Source: Bdellovibrionales bacterium
GTDB lineage: Bacteria > Bdellovibrionota > UBA1018
Length of the DNA: 64,000 bases
Assembly: GCA_016786465.1 (NCBI GenBank)
Contig: JAEUWC010000017.1
Location: 117,783 to 181,782 of the forward strand
Direction of reading: 5' to 3'
Shown: positions 24,793-33,031 of the stretch, one piece after another
Position numbering within the stretch: position 1 is the stretch's first letter
Layout of the letters: each line of letters starts with the position of its first letter
Made by a program: the position numbers and the translations under genes
The notes under the pieces: model-generated
Seen by the model: only the letters and a program-made list of their open reading frames with translations
The model's database searches: none
What the model was told of the DNA's origin: nothing

Positions 24793-26123
24793 GATTTCGA
24801 TTTTCCCTTTCTGAAATGCCAGCTCATGTAAAAGGTCCAAAGCGCGGTGAATAGCCCCGTAAACGCAAGGACGACGAAAACCTGCGACCACCCACCAAAG
24901 TGGTCCGACATGATCCCTGCCCCCCAGGCAGCCACTGCTCCGCCGATGTACCCGACACCGTCAATCATTCCCGTGCAAGTTCCTGCACCTTCAGCGCCGG
25001 CGATGTCCAGGCTCAGTGCGCCGGCAGACATCGAATACGGTCCATAAAGGAAAAAGCCTGAAAGGCCCAAAAGAACGATGATCCCCACTTCATGCTTCAG
25101 CCCCATGGGAATCAGAACCGCAGTCGCTAACAACGAAAGAAACAGACCAAAAAGCATCCACGACATGATTCGCGTGCGATCGCCATTTTTGACGAATCGA
25201 TCCGTGTACCAGCCCAGCAAAATGGTTCCGATGCAGCCCAATAATGGGAATACGGCCGAAGTCATTGCGGCTTTGACATCGCCTTGGCCTAAATCCACCA
25301 AAAATTTTGGCGTCCAAAAAAGAAAAATACTGCGCAAGATATGAATCACGAAACTAAAGACCAAAAGCTGTCGAAACATCGGCACCTTGAACAAGGTTTT
25401 TAGAATGTTCAGGCTGTGTGCGAAGCCTTCCTTCTTTTCTTTGCCAAAGTCGGCCAAGGCTTTCTTCTTGCCTGCGTTCTTGCCAAAGCGAATTCCAGTG
25501 AAGACATCTTGCGGGCTTTCCTTTGAAGCAAAGAAGGACCAAAGCGCAAGAAGCGAAACGATCGCTGCCGGGTAATAGAACAGACCTTTCCAGCCGACGC
25601 CCCAAGCGATCAGCGCGCCACAAAAAATTGAAACCAAGACGCTTCCGAACTGGAAGTTGATGCTGATCAAGCCCATCACGGTTCCGTTTTTCTCGGGTTC
25701 GTACCATTCTCCGATGGTCTTGATGATCCCGCCCCAGCCCATGGATAAGAAATACCGACACAAGGACCAGACAATCGTGAAGGCCAGAATGCTGGATAAG
25801 GATGGAAAGATCAGGTTGAAGACGATTGCTCCGACCATTCCAATCATGAAGACTTTTTTGCCACCAATTCGGTCGGCAAACGGTCCAGTCGTGAATTTTC
25901 CCACCGCGTACATCAATTCAGAAACACTTAAGATGATTCCCAGTTCCGTATTCGTGTAACCGAACTGTTTGCTTAGAAGCGGGACCGCAACCGGAAGATT
26001 TCCGCGGCAAAGGTAGTATCCGATGTAACCCACCAACATGACCCAAAAGGTCGAAATTCTCCACCGGGTCAAAATGCGGCGTTGATCTTCGGTGGGATCT
26101 TTCAAAGCGATCGATGTGGCCAT
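24789..26123 (-). CDS. glpT: OPA-family transporter, GlpT-like
   Basis: Twelve-segment major-facilitator carrier of the organophosphate:phosphate antiporter group. The first helices read WVMLVGYIGYYLCRGNLPVAVPLLS, shortened here as GYIGYYLCRGN, matching the OPA signature (Y..YY..R.N), and FADRIGGKK is the MFS loop 2-3 motif. GWGGIIKTIGEWYEPEKNG and the later FWTPKFLVDLGQ are also OPA-like. Length 444 is right. Translationally coupled to the exported GDPD gene, so glycerol-3-phosphate is the most likely substrate, though hexose phosphates are handled by close relatives. Leader of 200 bases upstream is shared with the divergent secreted-protein gene. Confidence 0.85.
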   Translation of the reverse strand: MATSIALKDPTEDQRRILTRWRISTFWVMLVGYIGYYLCRGNLPVAVPLLSKQFGYTNTELGIILSVSELMYAVGKFTTGPFADRIGGKKVFMIGMVGAIVFNLIFPSLSSILAFTIVWSLCRYFLSMGWGGIIKTIGEWYEPEKNGTVMGLISINFQFGSVLVSIFCGALIAWGVGWKGLFYYPAAIVSLLALWSFFASKESPQDVFTGIRFGKNAGKKKALADFGKEKKEGFAHSLNILKTLFKVPMFRQLLVFSFVIHILRSIFLFWTPKFLVDLGQGDVKAAMTSAVFPLLGCIGTILLGWYTDRFVKNGDRTRIMSWMLFGLFLSLLATAVLIPMGLKHEVGIIVLLGLSGFFLYGPYSMSAGALSLDIAGAEGAGTCTGMIDGVGYIGGAVAAWGAGIMSDHFGGWSQVFVVLAFTGLFTALWTFYMSWHFRKGKSKS

Positions 26124-26325
26124 GTAAGGTATTTAGACACTGTTTGTATAAAGTTTCGACGAATTAAAAGACGGGGGATTTCCGCGGGCAAAAATCATCC
26201 CAAATTCGTTAAGTTGGGCAGTGTCAAGATTTTGGTTTAGATTCCGGGGCTTTTCGCTAAACTATTATGAAGTGGGGTCCGATCAGGAAGGGACGACCTA
26301 AATTCTTAATGGGGGAGCATTCGGG

Positions 26326-27426
26326 ATGAAGATTTCGGTACTTTTTCTGAGTTCGATTTTTTTGGCAAGTCCGGCTTTTTCACAAGTGGCGACGGATGCA
26401 AACCAAGGCCCCCTTGAACATGCCATCAGTTGCCCGAAGACTTTTGCGGTTCCTACGCTTTTGGCCGTTGCCAAGGGGCTTTGCGATTCGGGTCAAGCCG
26501 TTTGCGGCAAGCCTTCTTTTGGCCGGGTACGAGTCGATTTTAAGTTTGATGCAGATGGAAAGCTAAGCGCCCAAGGTTCGGTGACGGGATGCCGCGCCGT
26601 CTATAAGAAAAAGGGCGGCGGCGTCATGCTAAAGACCCAGGACAAGCAGGGTGCGTCGGTCTTCAAATACATGACCGGGCAGGACGGAAGAATCGGCTTA
26701 AAACGGATCAAGATTCGCAATGACGACGGGATGAATAACGGCCTGAAGGTCAATTGCAAACGAAACAAGAATGATCCGAACTGTGTCGGAGTAGCTGTCG
26801 AAGGATCAAATGTCGTGAAGTACGGCGTCAGCGACAAGAATCACATCACGATGGTATCCGGGGCCGTAGGCCAAGAATCTTATCAGGCCGATTCCAAAAA
26901 AGTTGTTCATGAAGCGCCCGTTCCGAATGAAATTTTGCAAAATGAACAGGGTCGGGCTGCGGCGGTAGCAACGACGACCACGACCACCACGACCACGAAT
27001 CCAACCACGACGGCACCGGTAGTGACTCAAGAAACACCGGCGCAAAAATTGGCAAAACTGTGGAAGGATCCACGCTACGCGAAGACCTATGCCGATTTTA
27101 AGGCGCACGATATTTCTTGCGACGGATTCAAGGTCAGTGATTTGGCTGGCGGCGCCGAATTGGCGAAAGAAGCAGGGATCGACATGGCCTACGCCGGAAA
27201 GTTTGCGGCAGCATGCGCACCATTGATCCAGCAGTTGGTTGCGGCAAAGTGCCACGACAGTGCGGCCCAGTTAAAAAAGTTTGGTTACGCTTTCGTGAAG
27301 GACTGGGCGGCGGCCATTGGCAAGCCTTCCTTTATTCACGGAAACAAGACTCACCACACCTGCGGTGGAAGAAATGCGGCGATGGTCAAAGCTGTGAATT
27401 GTGCGAAGACTTGCGACGGAACTTAA
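26326..27426 (+). CDS. Exported Cys-rich protein with Thr tract
   Basis: Signal peptide MKISVLFLSSIFLASPAFS-QV. N-terminal domain (residues 25-205) with Cys at HAISCPKTF, GLCDSGQAVCGK, VTGCRAVY, VNCKRNKNDPNCVG; a linker of repeated Thr (nine in a row, encoded by near-perfect ACGACC repeats at about 26970-27000) at ~217; then a second helical domain with DISCDGFKV, FAAACAPLI, AAKCHDSAA, HHTCGGRN, VNCAKTCDG. No family recognised. The Cys pattern suggests a disulfide-stabilised secreted or periplasmic protein. ATG follows GGGGGAGC, a usable ribosome-binding site. Convergent overlap of four bases with the next gene. Confidence 0.7.
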   Translation: MKISVLFLSSIFLASPAFSQVATDANQGPLEHAISCPKTFAVPTLLAVAKGLCDSGQAVCGKPSFGRVRVDFKFDADGKLSAQGSVTGCRAVYKKKGGGVMLKTQDKQGASVFKYMTGQDGRIGLKRIKIRNDDGMNNGLKVNCKRNKNDPNCVGVAVEGSNVVKYGVSDKNHITMVSGAVGQESYQADSKKVVHEAPVPNEILQNEQGRAAAVATTTTTTTTTNPTTTAPVVTQETPAQKLAKLWKDPRYAKTYADFKAHDISCDGFKVSDLAGGAELAKEAGIDMAYAGKFAAACAPLIQQLVAAKCHDSAAQLKKFGYAFVKDWAAAIGKPSFIHGNKTHHTCGGRNAAMVKAVNCAKTCDGT

Positions 27427-27770
27427 AATTCCTGATTATCCTTTAGGTAATTGACGGACTTGTAGCCTTGCGCCTGATAAGTACGGATCAATTGCGCCAG
27501 TAGGTCCTTTGCGTCTTCTTCAGTTCCAGACGTAGGTTCCGGCATTAGGCCTTGGATGTACACTTGCTTAAAGCTGACGGGATAAGCAATGGCTGCAGCC
27601 AGCACCTGTCCGTAAAGATCGTTTAAGACCCACCAACGCCCGGAATTTTCCATGAACCGGCGCCGATGCATGTCGGATGCGAAAGGGTCACGAAACCAAT
27701 GAAAAAGTTCCTCGGCCTCGTGTGTTTCGGCCGGGCGTGCTCTTCGGATCGATTCGTTGTGGGAAATCAT
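27423..27770 (-). CDS. Small cytoplasmic protein of unknown function
   Basis: 115 residues without signal or membrane segment. The layout (RRARPAETHEAEELFHWF, RWWVLNDLYGQVLAAAIAYP, LLAQLIRTYQAQGYKSVNYL) recalls a trimmed GNAT core, with a conserved-looking VLNDL..V.AAA strand pair, but the acetyl-CoA loop is absent, so no activity is assigned. The start is two bases after the stop of the tandem-CheX gene, and the two are surely co-transcribed, which suggests a partner of the CheX protein. Codon use matches neighbours. Confidence 0.6.
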   Translation of the reverse strand: MISHNESIRRARPAETHEAEELFHWFRDPFASDMHRRRFMENSGRWWVLNDLYGQVLAAAIAYPVSFKQVYIQGLMPEPTSGTEEDAKDLLAQLIRTYQAQGYKSVNYLKDNQEF

Positions 27771-27772
27771 TC

Positions 27773-28777
27773 TTAGTTCTGTGTCGGCTGAAATGCGAAC
27801 TCGACCCAGAATTTTCCTCCGAAGCCTTGAAAGGGAAGTACGATCGGGGATCGCTTTGCAGGATGGATCGAATGTACGTTTTTTCCGCGGACAATCGTGG
27901 GAATGGCCGTCCGCAAATTGAATCCCTGTTGGTTCAAGACCGTCTTTGAAGTCCCAAAGACGATGTTCACAATTTCGGAAGCGGCGTCTTCAATCCCCGC
28001 ATGAATTTCTTGTGGGGTTTCGCCCAGCAGTTTGGCGACCATCCCAAGAAAAGTCTGCTTTTCGAAGAAAATTCCGAAAGTGCCGTCAAAAGAACCGCCG
28101 TTCATTCCCATCTGGCCGCCCACTTCGAATTGGTATTCATTTCCGGACTTGTTGAAGAAAGGGGATCCAGGGACCACGTCTTCTTGCGCTTGGACCTTCA
28201 TCGTTTTCTTCACGCCATCGACGAAGCTCATCAATACGTTTGCGTCGAGCTTCGGGATGGCTTTGTTTTCGTCTGAAGATTCGTTTGCTACTTCCTTGAT
28301 TTCTTCACCGGCAAACTCGATGTAAAAAGGCCCGCTAAACGTCGAAATGATCACGGTTTGTCCGTCCGTGAAACTGGCGCTGATATTCGTTTCCAGTTCG
28401 TCTCCGCGAAGAACTGACGGGATGGCCATGCTGAAGCTGTGACCGGCCTGATTCAGGTGGGTCTTGGCCAATCCAAAGATGATGTTCGTCAGTTCGGCCG
28501 CGCCGTCTTCAAGTTCCGGCGTGATCTCGCGATGACGTTCTTTCAGTAAGCGCGCCATCAATGAAAGGAAGGTCGCCTTCGGAAAAGATACGATCATGGC
28601 CCCGCGAAATTCTTTTCCGGTCAGACCGATGGTTCCGGCGATGTCGACGGGCTTCTTGGTCGTCTTGTCACGGGGACCTTGGTATTCCAGTTCGCACTCC
28701 ATCCCACACATGTCGCGAACGGTTTTCATCGCTGCGCCAATGAAGGGACCCAGGAATGCCGTATTGATCTTCCCCAT
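27773..28777 (-). CDS. Tandem CheX-domain protein
   Basis: Two CheX-like halves in one chain. CheX is the CheY-P phosphatase of many chemotaxis systems. Each half has the CheC/CheX helix with the catalytic ExxN pair: GAAELTNIIFGLAK in the first (residues ~90-105) and DAASEIVNIVFGTSK in the second (~262-277), each followed by LNQ.G and a MAIPSVLRG / TAIPTIVRG strand. Both are intact, so both may be active. Ordinary CheX is ~155 residues and dimerises; 334 residues equals a covalent dimer. It starts MGKINTAFLGPFIGAAMKTV. Followed by the small 115-residue gene. Kinase and CheY genes are not adjacent. Confidence 0.85.
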   Translation of the reverse strand: MGKINTAFLGPFIGAAMKTVRDMCGMECELEYQGPRDKTTKKPVDIAGTIGLTGKEFRGAMIVSFPKATFLSLMARLLKERHREITPELEDGAAELTNIIFGLAKTHLNQAGHSFSMAIPSVLRGDELETNISASFTDGQTVIISTFSGPFYIEFAGEEIKEVANESSDENKAIPKLDANVLMSFVDGVKKTMKVQAQEDVVPGSPFFNKSGNEYQFEVGGQMGMNGGSFDGTFGIFFEKQTFLGMVAKLLGETPQEIHAGIEDAASEIVNIVFGTSKTVLNQQGFNLRTAIPTIVRGKNVHSIHPAKRSPIVLPFQGFGGKFWVEFAFQPTQN

Positions 28778-28820
28778 CCCGGAATTTTCGCTTTTCGGTA
28801 AGAAATTATCTACCGTTTTT

Positions 28821-29408
28821 CTACTTGGCCTTGGTCTTTCGGTTCAGCAGCCGGCTTAACGCGACGGGTGTAACGCCCAAGTACTGTGCAACCTGATACT
28901 GGGGAATGGTTCCATGGTAAGTGGGAAATTTCGCACAGAATTCGCGGTACCGTTCTTCCAAGGAAAGCTGCAGAAATTCGTATTCCCTTTGTTCTTTCGA
29001 AAGAAAGGCCTGTTCAGCAACGATCCGCGTAAGTTTCTGAAGTTCAAGATTCTGGTCCGCCAGTTCCATGACTTTCTTCCAGTCAAAGACAATCATTTCG
29101 GAATCGGTGGTGGCTTGGATAAAAGTTCGAGATGGGCGGTTCGTCAGAAGTTCGGCGTATGGACCACAGATTTCGTTGGGTTGCAGAAATGCTTTAACCC
29201 ATTCCTTTTCTTCACGGTCCACGTAATACATGCGAAAAAATCCTTGGGTCACCCAGCCAAAATATTGTGGCGTGTCGCCCGCTTTCAGGAAAAATTCAGA
29301 TTCCTTGAAGGATCGAAGCTGTCCCAGTTCCATGACGCTTGCCATGGATTTTTCAGAAACATCCGAAAGCGTCTTGAGCTTTTCCACCATCGAGTTTTTC
29401 ACGTTCAT
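28821..29408 (-). CDS. Crp/Fnr-family transcriptional regulator
   Basis: Cyclic-nucleotide-binding-type beta roll (residues ~30-110: FFLKAGDTPQYFGWVTQGFF, AFLQPNEICGPYAELL) joined by a long helix to a C-terminal HTH (IPQYQVAQYLGVTPVALSRLLNR). It lacks the RSA phosphate-binding motif of cAMP receptors and the Cys cluster of Fnr, so it is of the Crp/Fnr type that senses something else or nothing; GPYAELLTNRPS occupies the phosphate-cassette place. Length 195 is slightly short. Its start overlaps the end of the HD phosphohydrolase gene by four bases (ATGA). Target not known. Confidence 0.85.
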   Translation of the reverse strand: MNVKNSMVEKLKTLSDVSEKSMASVMELGQLRSFKESEFFLKAGDTPQYFGWVTQGFFRMYYVDREEKEWVKAFLQPNEICGPYAELLTNRPSRTFIQATTDSEMIVFDWKKVMELADQNLELQKLTRIVAEQAFLSKEQREYEFLQLSLEERYREFCAKFPTYHGTIPQYQVAQYLGVTPVALSRLLNRKTKAK

Positions 29409-30076
29409 GAAATTTCCCTTGAGAGGTCGTCCAAATACCTACGCATGATCGCCGAACGTCTTTGTCCTTCTTCTTTACCGGCCGGCGTTTTCAAAGTGTC
29501 CACGGTTTTGAAAAGTTTTACGAAGAAGTGATCGACCGTGGATTCGTAGTCGTTCAGCGTGCGGCTTTTCGCAAAAGGATCTTGCGAGTGATAAAGGGGC
29601 CGCTTCAGAAGTCCCGCAACTGCAAATACCCGTGCGATACCGATTGCGCCTAGGCCGTCCAGGCGGTCGGCGTCTTGAACGACCCGGGCTTCTAGACTGC
29701 GGGTCTCGATTCCCGCGCTGTAGCTGTGGGCTTCGATGGCATGAGCAATTTCTTTCAAGATTCGGGCTTTTTCGCCGTTTCCCCACTGTGCGCCGTAACC
29801 GATTTTTTCCAGATATCGGCACGCTTCTTCTGCAGAAAGGCGCGATGCTTGAGAACGCCTGGGGTCATTCTTGGGGACGTTGACCAAATCGTGTAGCCAG
29901 GCTGCTGGAATCACGACGCGAAGGTCTGCATTTTCCTTTTCTGCGATCTGTTTTGAAGTGGCAACCACGCGCTGAAAATGTGCCAAGTCATGGGCTGGAT
30001 CTGGGGGTTCCTGGGAAAGCGTTTCTTCCAGGTGCTTCCGGATGGTTTCTTCCCAAGGTGCCATTTCTTTGTTCAT
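29405..30076 (-). CDS. HD-domain phosphohydrolase
   Basis: Metal-dependent phosphohydrolase of the HD superfamily. The metal ligands are seen in AHDLAHFQRV, AAWLHDLVNVP (the HD pair) and VVQDADRLDGLGAIGIAR (the last Asp), and HAIEAHSYSAG is also typical of YedJ/YpgQ-like small HD hydrolases that act on nucleotides. ATG at 30076 is chosen; a GTG four codons earlier (30088) is also possible. First gene of a two-gene operon with the Crp/Fnr regulator. Substrate not determinable. Confidence 0.85.
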   Translation of the reverse strand: MNKEMAPWEETIRKHLEETLSQEPPDPAHDLAHFQRVVATSKQIAEKENADLRVVIPAAWLHDLVNVPKNDPRRSQASRLSAEEACRYLEKIGYGAQWGNGEKARILKEIAHAIEAHSYSAGIETRSLEARVVQDADRLDGLGAIGIARVFAVAGLLKRPLYHSQDPFAKSRTLNDYESTVDHFFVKLFKTVDTLKTPAGKEEGQRRSAIMRRYLDDLSREIS

Positions 30077-30132
30077 GCGCTTGGTCACTATTCTTGCCCG
30101 CAGGATCAGAATGTGGAAGAACTAAATCTAAT

Positions 30133-30780
30133 ATGAAAAACCTGAGGTCTTCGATTTTCGCTTTGACCACCCTGAGCCTTTTACTGGGTTGTGGGGGCCT
30201 ATCCAGCAGCACTGGGTCAAGCTCAAGCAGTTGCGGACCCAAACAAAGCAGCTATGACACGACCTCTAGCTTTTTTCTGAACGCGCTTTCGGCTCCGAAT
30301 AGCTTTCTTACGGGGGGGTATTCCGGTGGAACAAAGATGGCGCAATCCTTTACACCCACTAGCAACATTACCGTGACGAAAGTCACTCTTCCCCTGAAGG
30401 CGTCAGGAAATCCCGAAGGAACCACCGTGACGGTCGGAATCTATTCTGATTTTTCAGGGGCCCCATTGACCGCCTTGGCAACGGGCAGCCTGCTGATTGA
30501 CATGACGGGCGGTGACGCGAATCTGAGTACTTCTACAGTCAAGAATATCGAATTTAGCCTTTCATCATCTGTAGCCCTGACCAGTGGAACCCTTTATTGG
30601 ATTCAGGCGACCCACGACCCAGCTGCTTCGGATACCAACCGACCCATCTGGATGGCGAAGACGTCAAATCCCTATTCAGGCGGCGGCGCATACGGTTACA
30701 ATACGGGAACGACGACCTGGGTAGCGTTGACGATTCTGGCCACTGCGGTGGATTTGTCGTTCACGTTGAAATGCGACTAA
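30133..30780 (+). CDS. Lipoprotein with choice-of-anchor-R-like domain
   Basis: ATG at 30133 starts MKNLRSSIFALTTLSLLLGC, a lipoprotein signal with lipobox LLGC; the longer frame from 29953 would hide it. A Gly/Ser linker (SSSTGSSSSSC) leads to a ~170-residue beta-sandwich: MAQSFTPTSNITVTKVTLPL, VTVGIYSDFSGAPLTALA, IEFSLSSSVALTSGTLYWIQ, VDLSFTLKCD. That series matches the pattern of the domains called choice-of-anchor R found in surface proteins of many bacteria. Likely exposed at the outer membrane. Eight bases separate it from the next lipoprotein gene. Confidence 0.75.
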   Translation: MKNLRSSIFALTTLSLLLGCGGLSSSTGSSSSSCGPKQSSYDTTSSFFLNALSAPNSFLTGGYSGGTKMAQSFTPTSNITVTKVTLPLKASGNPEGTTVTVGIYSDFSGAPLTALATGSLLIDMTGGDANLSTSTVKNIEFSLSSSVALTSGTLYWIQATHDPAASDTNRPIWMAKTSNPYSGGGAYGYNTGTTTWVALTILATAVDLSFTLKCD

Positions 30781-30788
30781 GGAAATTC

Positions 30789-31229
30789 ATGATGACCCGC
30801 CTGCAGATCACAGTTTGGATTCTTGCTTTTGCGTCTGCTGGGTGCGGTTCCGTCTTTGGTCCAGAATCCGTGGCTACATCCTTTCAGACTCAATGTCCTT
30901 CAGGTCTGGCGCAGATTCAGTTGGCAGATGGATTTTCCAGGGTTCTTTGCGGTTGCCAAGGGGTGACAGACGGGCAGGCGACGATACCCCCGGCCATTTT
31001 GAATTGCACAATCAACGCTGGTGAAAAGGTCTGGTTCCGATTCGAAGGTGCGCTTGGATCGCATTGGATTGTTTCTAGCGGAACGCCCTCGTTTCCAAGC
31101 AGCGTTGTGGTGGATCCAGAAGTTTTTCCGGTGCCCCCCGTACACGCCGTAACGTTTACGGCACCGGGCACTTACAGTTTTCATGACGGCATTACCCCGT
31201 CCATCCAGGGCACGATCACAGTCCTATAA
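30789..31229 (+). CDS. Lipoprotein with cupredoxin-like domain
   Basis: Starts at ATG 30789 or 30792, giving MMTRLQITVWILAFASAGC, lipobox SAGC. The C-terminal ~95 residues look like a cupredoxin fold: INAGEKVWFRFEGALGSHWIVS, then VTFTAPGTYSFHDGITPSIQGTITVL, comparable with the H..., GTY.Y.C..H....G.I.V of plastocyanin-type proteins. One His is present in each loop, but the expected Cys and Met ligands of a type-1 copper site are missing, so copper binding is doubtful. Four Cys in the first half. Co-transcribed with the preceding lipoprotein. Confidence 0.65.
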   Translation: MMTRLQITVWILAFASAGCGSVFGPESVATSFQTQCPSGLAQIQLADGFSRVLCGCQGVTDGQATIPPAILNCTINAGEKVWFRFEGALGSHWIVSSGTPSFPSSVVVDPEVFPVPPVHAVTFTAPGTYSFHDGITPSIQGTITVL

Positions 31230-31304
31230 TAGGCATTTTTTTCTCTGTTAAGAATCCCGTCCCAACACCGAAAGGATGATTGTCCGATCCAAGGAGGGAC
31301 GACG

Positions 31305-31514
31305 ATGATCACCAAAATCCAGAAGAACGAAACCCAAAACAATCCAAACGCAACTGCCGCAGACGGCACTGTCGAAGTGCTTTATCAAAAGCTGGGCGAC
31401 CGCTGGTTCGCTTTTTCTGTCGTAAACGACGAAGTCTTCGTCGGTTCGTTGACCCCTGAAGAAATTGAAGGCGCGACCCAAAAGTCGCCCACTGACATTG
31501 TTGGCAATAGCTAA
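31305..31514 (+). CDS. Small protein of unknown function (69 residues)
   Basis: Preceded by a near-perfect ribosome-binding site (AAGGAGG, nine bases before ATG), which makes translation likely. The sequence has a Gln/Asn/Thr-rich start and a beta-hairpin-like core GTVEVLYQKLGDRWFAFSVV followed by NDEVFVGSLTPEEIEGA. The wording VLYQKLGDRWFAFSVVNDEVF shortened here suggests a small beta domain. The stop overlaps the start of the next gene by one base (TAATG), so both are made from one message. No family recognised. Confidence 0.7.
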   Translation: MITKIQKNETQNNPNATAADGTVEVLYQKLGDRWFAFSVVNDEVFVGSLTPEEIEGATQKSPTDIVGNS

Positions 31515-31729
31515 TGAATCGTAAGAAAGCCGACCTGGACGAAATCCTCGAAAAGGTCACTCAACTCGTCAAAGAAAAGCCGGACCTTGCTGCTCGTGTT
31601 TTGGACGAGTGGATGAAGAAGCCCACGGGGCGCGCGAAAACACCCCCGTCATCGACGAAAAACCCGACCGGTCATCGAGTCGAAGACCGGCTGGGTATTC
31701 CGACTTCGAAAAAGAAAAAAATCGCCTGA
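31514..31729 (+). CDS. Small basic protein (71 residues)
   Basis: Starts at the ATG overlapping the preceding stop. The N-terminal half is one long helix (ADLDEILEKVTQLVKEKPDL, then AARVLDEWMKK) and the C-terminal half is basic and Pro/Thr-rich, ending SKKKKIA. The P-x-LAARVLDEW piece loosely resembles the short helical motif at the C-terminus of the flagellar FliF ring that binds FliG, but this is weak. Translationally coupled to the 69-residue protein, so a two-protein complex is possible. Function unknown. Confidence 0.65.
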   Translation: MNRKKADLDEILEKVTQLVKEKPDLAARVLDEWMKKPTGRAKTPPSSTKNPTGHRVEDRLGIPTSKKKKIA

Positions 31730-31736
31730 TCGATCC

Positions 31737-31764
31737 TTGAGAAGTTCAAGATCCGCTGTATGAT
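31737..31764 (+). promoter_or_regulatory. Candidate sigma-70-type promoter
   Basis: TTGAGA at 31737-31742, a 16-base spacer, and TATGAT at 31759-31764. Both hexamers match the consensus in four or five positions. Transcription would begin near 31771, just ahead of the frame at 31780. Confidence 0.5.
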
Positions 31765-31779
31765 GAAGAGCGCGCTTAG

Positions 31780-32109
31780 GTGCGTCATCAATTGGAATCA
31801 GTCCCATGGGCCAGTTCCGATTTTCTCGAGGATCTTGCTTTGCTTCTTTTCCTGCCTTTCCTATTTGCTGCAGAAATCATTTCGCCTAGCCAGGCTGCCG
31901 TCGTTCCTTTGGTCGAAGTGACTTCAAAGGGGAAGACTTCGGTTGTGAAACGCAGCCCCGCGATTACCGGTCCTGCGACCGAAATGGCGAAGAATCCCGG
32001 TGAAAATGGCGTGGTCTATCCGAACGGTACGACCAAAAAGCAAAAGGCCCTGACGCCCGTTTATTCATGGAGCCGCCAGAGCCTTAAGAAGAAAAAGCGT
32101 TCGAACTAA
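31780..32109 (+). CDS. Probable small exported protein
   Basis: Codon use (GAA, AAG, TCG, TTC) agrees with the neighbouring genes, supporting a real frame. The start is unclear: GTG at 31780 would sit only ~9 bases from the likely transcript start; TTG at 31840 follows a GAGGA and gives MLLFLPFLFAAEIISPSQA, a signal-peptide-like opening without the usual basic residues. The mature part is basic: VEVTSKGKTSVVKRSPAITG, NGTTKKQKALTPVYSW, and ends LKKKKRSN. No family recognised. Convergent with the first PilZ gene, five bases apart. Confidence 0.5.
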   Translation: MRHQLESVPWASSDFLEDLALLLFLPFLFAAEIISPSQAAVVPLVEVTSKGKTSVVKRSPAITGPATEMAKNPGENGVVYPNGTTKKQKALTPVYSWSRQSLKKKKRSN

Positions 32110-32113
32110 TCGC

Positions 32114-32575
32114 TTACAGATAGAAGACCGAAACTTCGCCCATGTCTTTGTGAGCGTGTTCCGAATAGGTCTTCAAGAATCGAACAAATTGCTGAAACGC
32201 CGTGTAAGACGTCAAAGTTTTGTCGATCGCGCAGCCATAGCGCACGATTCGAACACCTTGATCAATCCCAGCACGTGAATTCTGGATCTTCACGACCACA
32301 GGCAGGTAGGTGTCCTGGCTAAAATAAAGGCGAAGGTTCAGATCTGAAAGGTCCGCCGGCCAAGGATTCTTGGTGTCAAACGGAACTTGGAACGAAAGTC
32401 CGTCTTCAGAAATGTCGATAATTTCAATAGGTTTGATCTTATCGTTCGCTAGAACGCTATAGACCCCAAGCATCTGTTTGAAGAAGATCCGCTCGGTTTT
32501 CCGGCGCTTTTCTTCCATCTTGGTGGCACGTGCTTCGTTGAAATCGATTACTGGTTCACCCGTCCTCTGGGACAT
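32114..32575 (-). CDS. PilZ-domain protein (probable c-di-GMP receptor)
   Basis: Single PilZ domain of 153 residues. The c-di-GMP signature is present: RKTER (RxxxR) around residue 25 and DISEDG (DxSxxG) around 57, followed by LSFQVPF; the rest (LNLRLYFSQDTYLPVVVKI, VRYGCAID) is the beta barrel, ending with the family's C-terminal helix (TAFQQFVRFLKTY). It is 78 bases downstream of a second PilZ gene on the same strand, which is itself coupled to a membrane GYF protein. Expected role: control of motility, adhesion or an envelope machine by c-di-GMP. Confidence 0.82.
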   Translation of the reverse strand: MSQRTGEPVIDFNEARATKMEEKRRKTERIFFKQMLGVYSVLANDKIKPIEIIDISEDGLSFQVPFDTKNPWPADLSDLNLRLYFSQDTYLPVVVKIQNSRAGIDQGVRIVRYGCAIDKTLTSYTAFQQFVRFLKTYSEHAHKDMGEVSVFYL

Positions 32576-32653
32576 AAGACTTCCTCCAGAAGACCTATCG
32601 GAACCCTTTTGGAAACTCTAAACGGGATGTTTTTGCCTATTCGGACGCCCGGG

Positions 32654-33031
32654 TCAGGCTTTCAGGACCGCCACGTCGGCCAGCTGATCCAGCATCTTTA
32701 ATAGGCTTTCGATGGCGTGGTAAGGCGCAGTTGAACGATCTGGGAATTCAGCACCGGCATATCGAACGCCTTCACGATCCAAAAGCCGAGCAATTTTCAC
32801 AGTAAGCGGAAGGTACAAGGTCTGATTCAGGTAAAAATGCACTTCCCAGGTGTCGCCTTCTTTCACGGGCACGGACGCACCTTCGCCGGGAATATCCAGG
32901 TCAAAGCCGATCCCGATTTCGCTTAGGTCATGAACCTTCAGTTTGTACCCGCCCTTTTTTGGAACGGACACGAAGAAAGAGAACGACTCGACCATCGGGC
33001 GTCTTTTGGCTCTTCGTCTTTCTTGGCTCAT
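32654..33031 (-). CDS. PilZ-domain protein (probable c-di-GMP receptor)
   Basis: 125 residues, almost only the PilZ domain. RRAKR near the N-terminus gives RxxxR, and DLSEIG gives DxSxxG, so both halves of the c-di-GMP site are intact; WEVHFYLNQTLYLPLTVKI parallels the first PilZ protein (RLYFSQDTYLPVVVKI), so the two are paralogues. Ends with a helix (AIESLLKMLDQL). Its ATG overlaps the stop of the GYF-domain gene by four bases (33028-33031), so the PilZ subunit is made in proportion to that membrane protein and may report c-di-GMP to it (inference). Confidence 0.85.
   Translation of the reverse strand: MSQERRRAKRRPMVESFSFFVSVPKKGGYKLKVHDLSEIGIGFDLDIPGEGASVPVKEGDTWEVHFYLNQTLYLPLTVKIARLLDREGVRYAGAEFPDRSTAPYHAIESLLKMLDQLADVAVLKA

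Noticed and set aside
26970..27010. Short tandem ACGACC-like repeats
   Set aside because: They encode the poly-Thr linker of the secreted protein; there is no spacer structure, so it is not a CRISPR or regulatory repeat.
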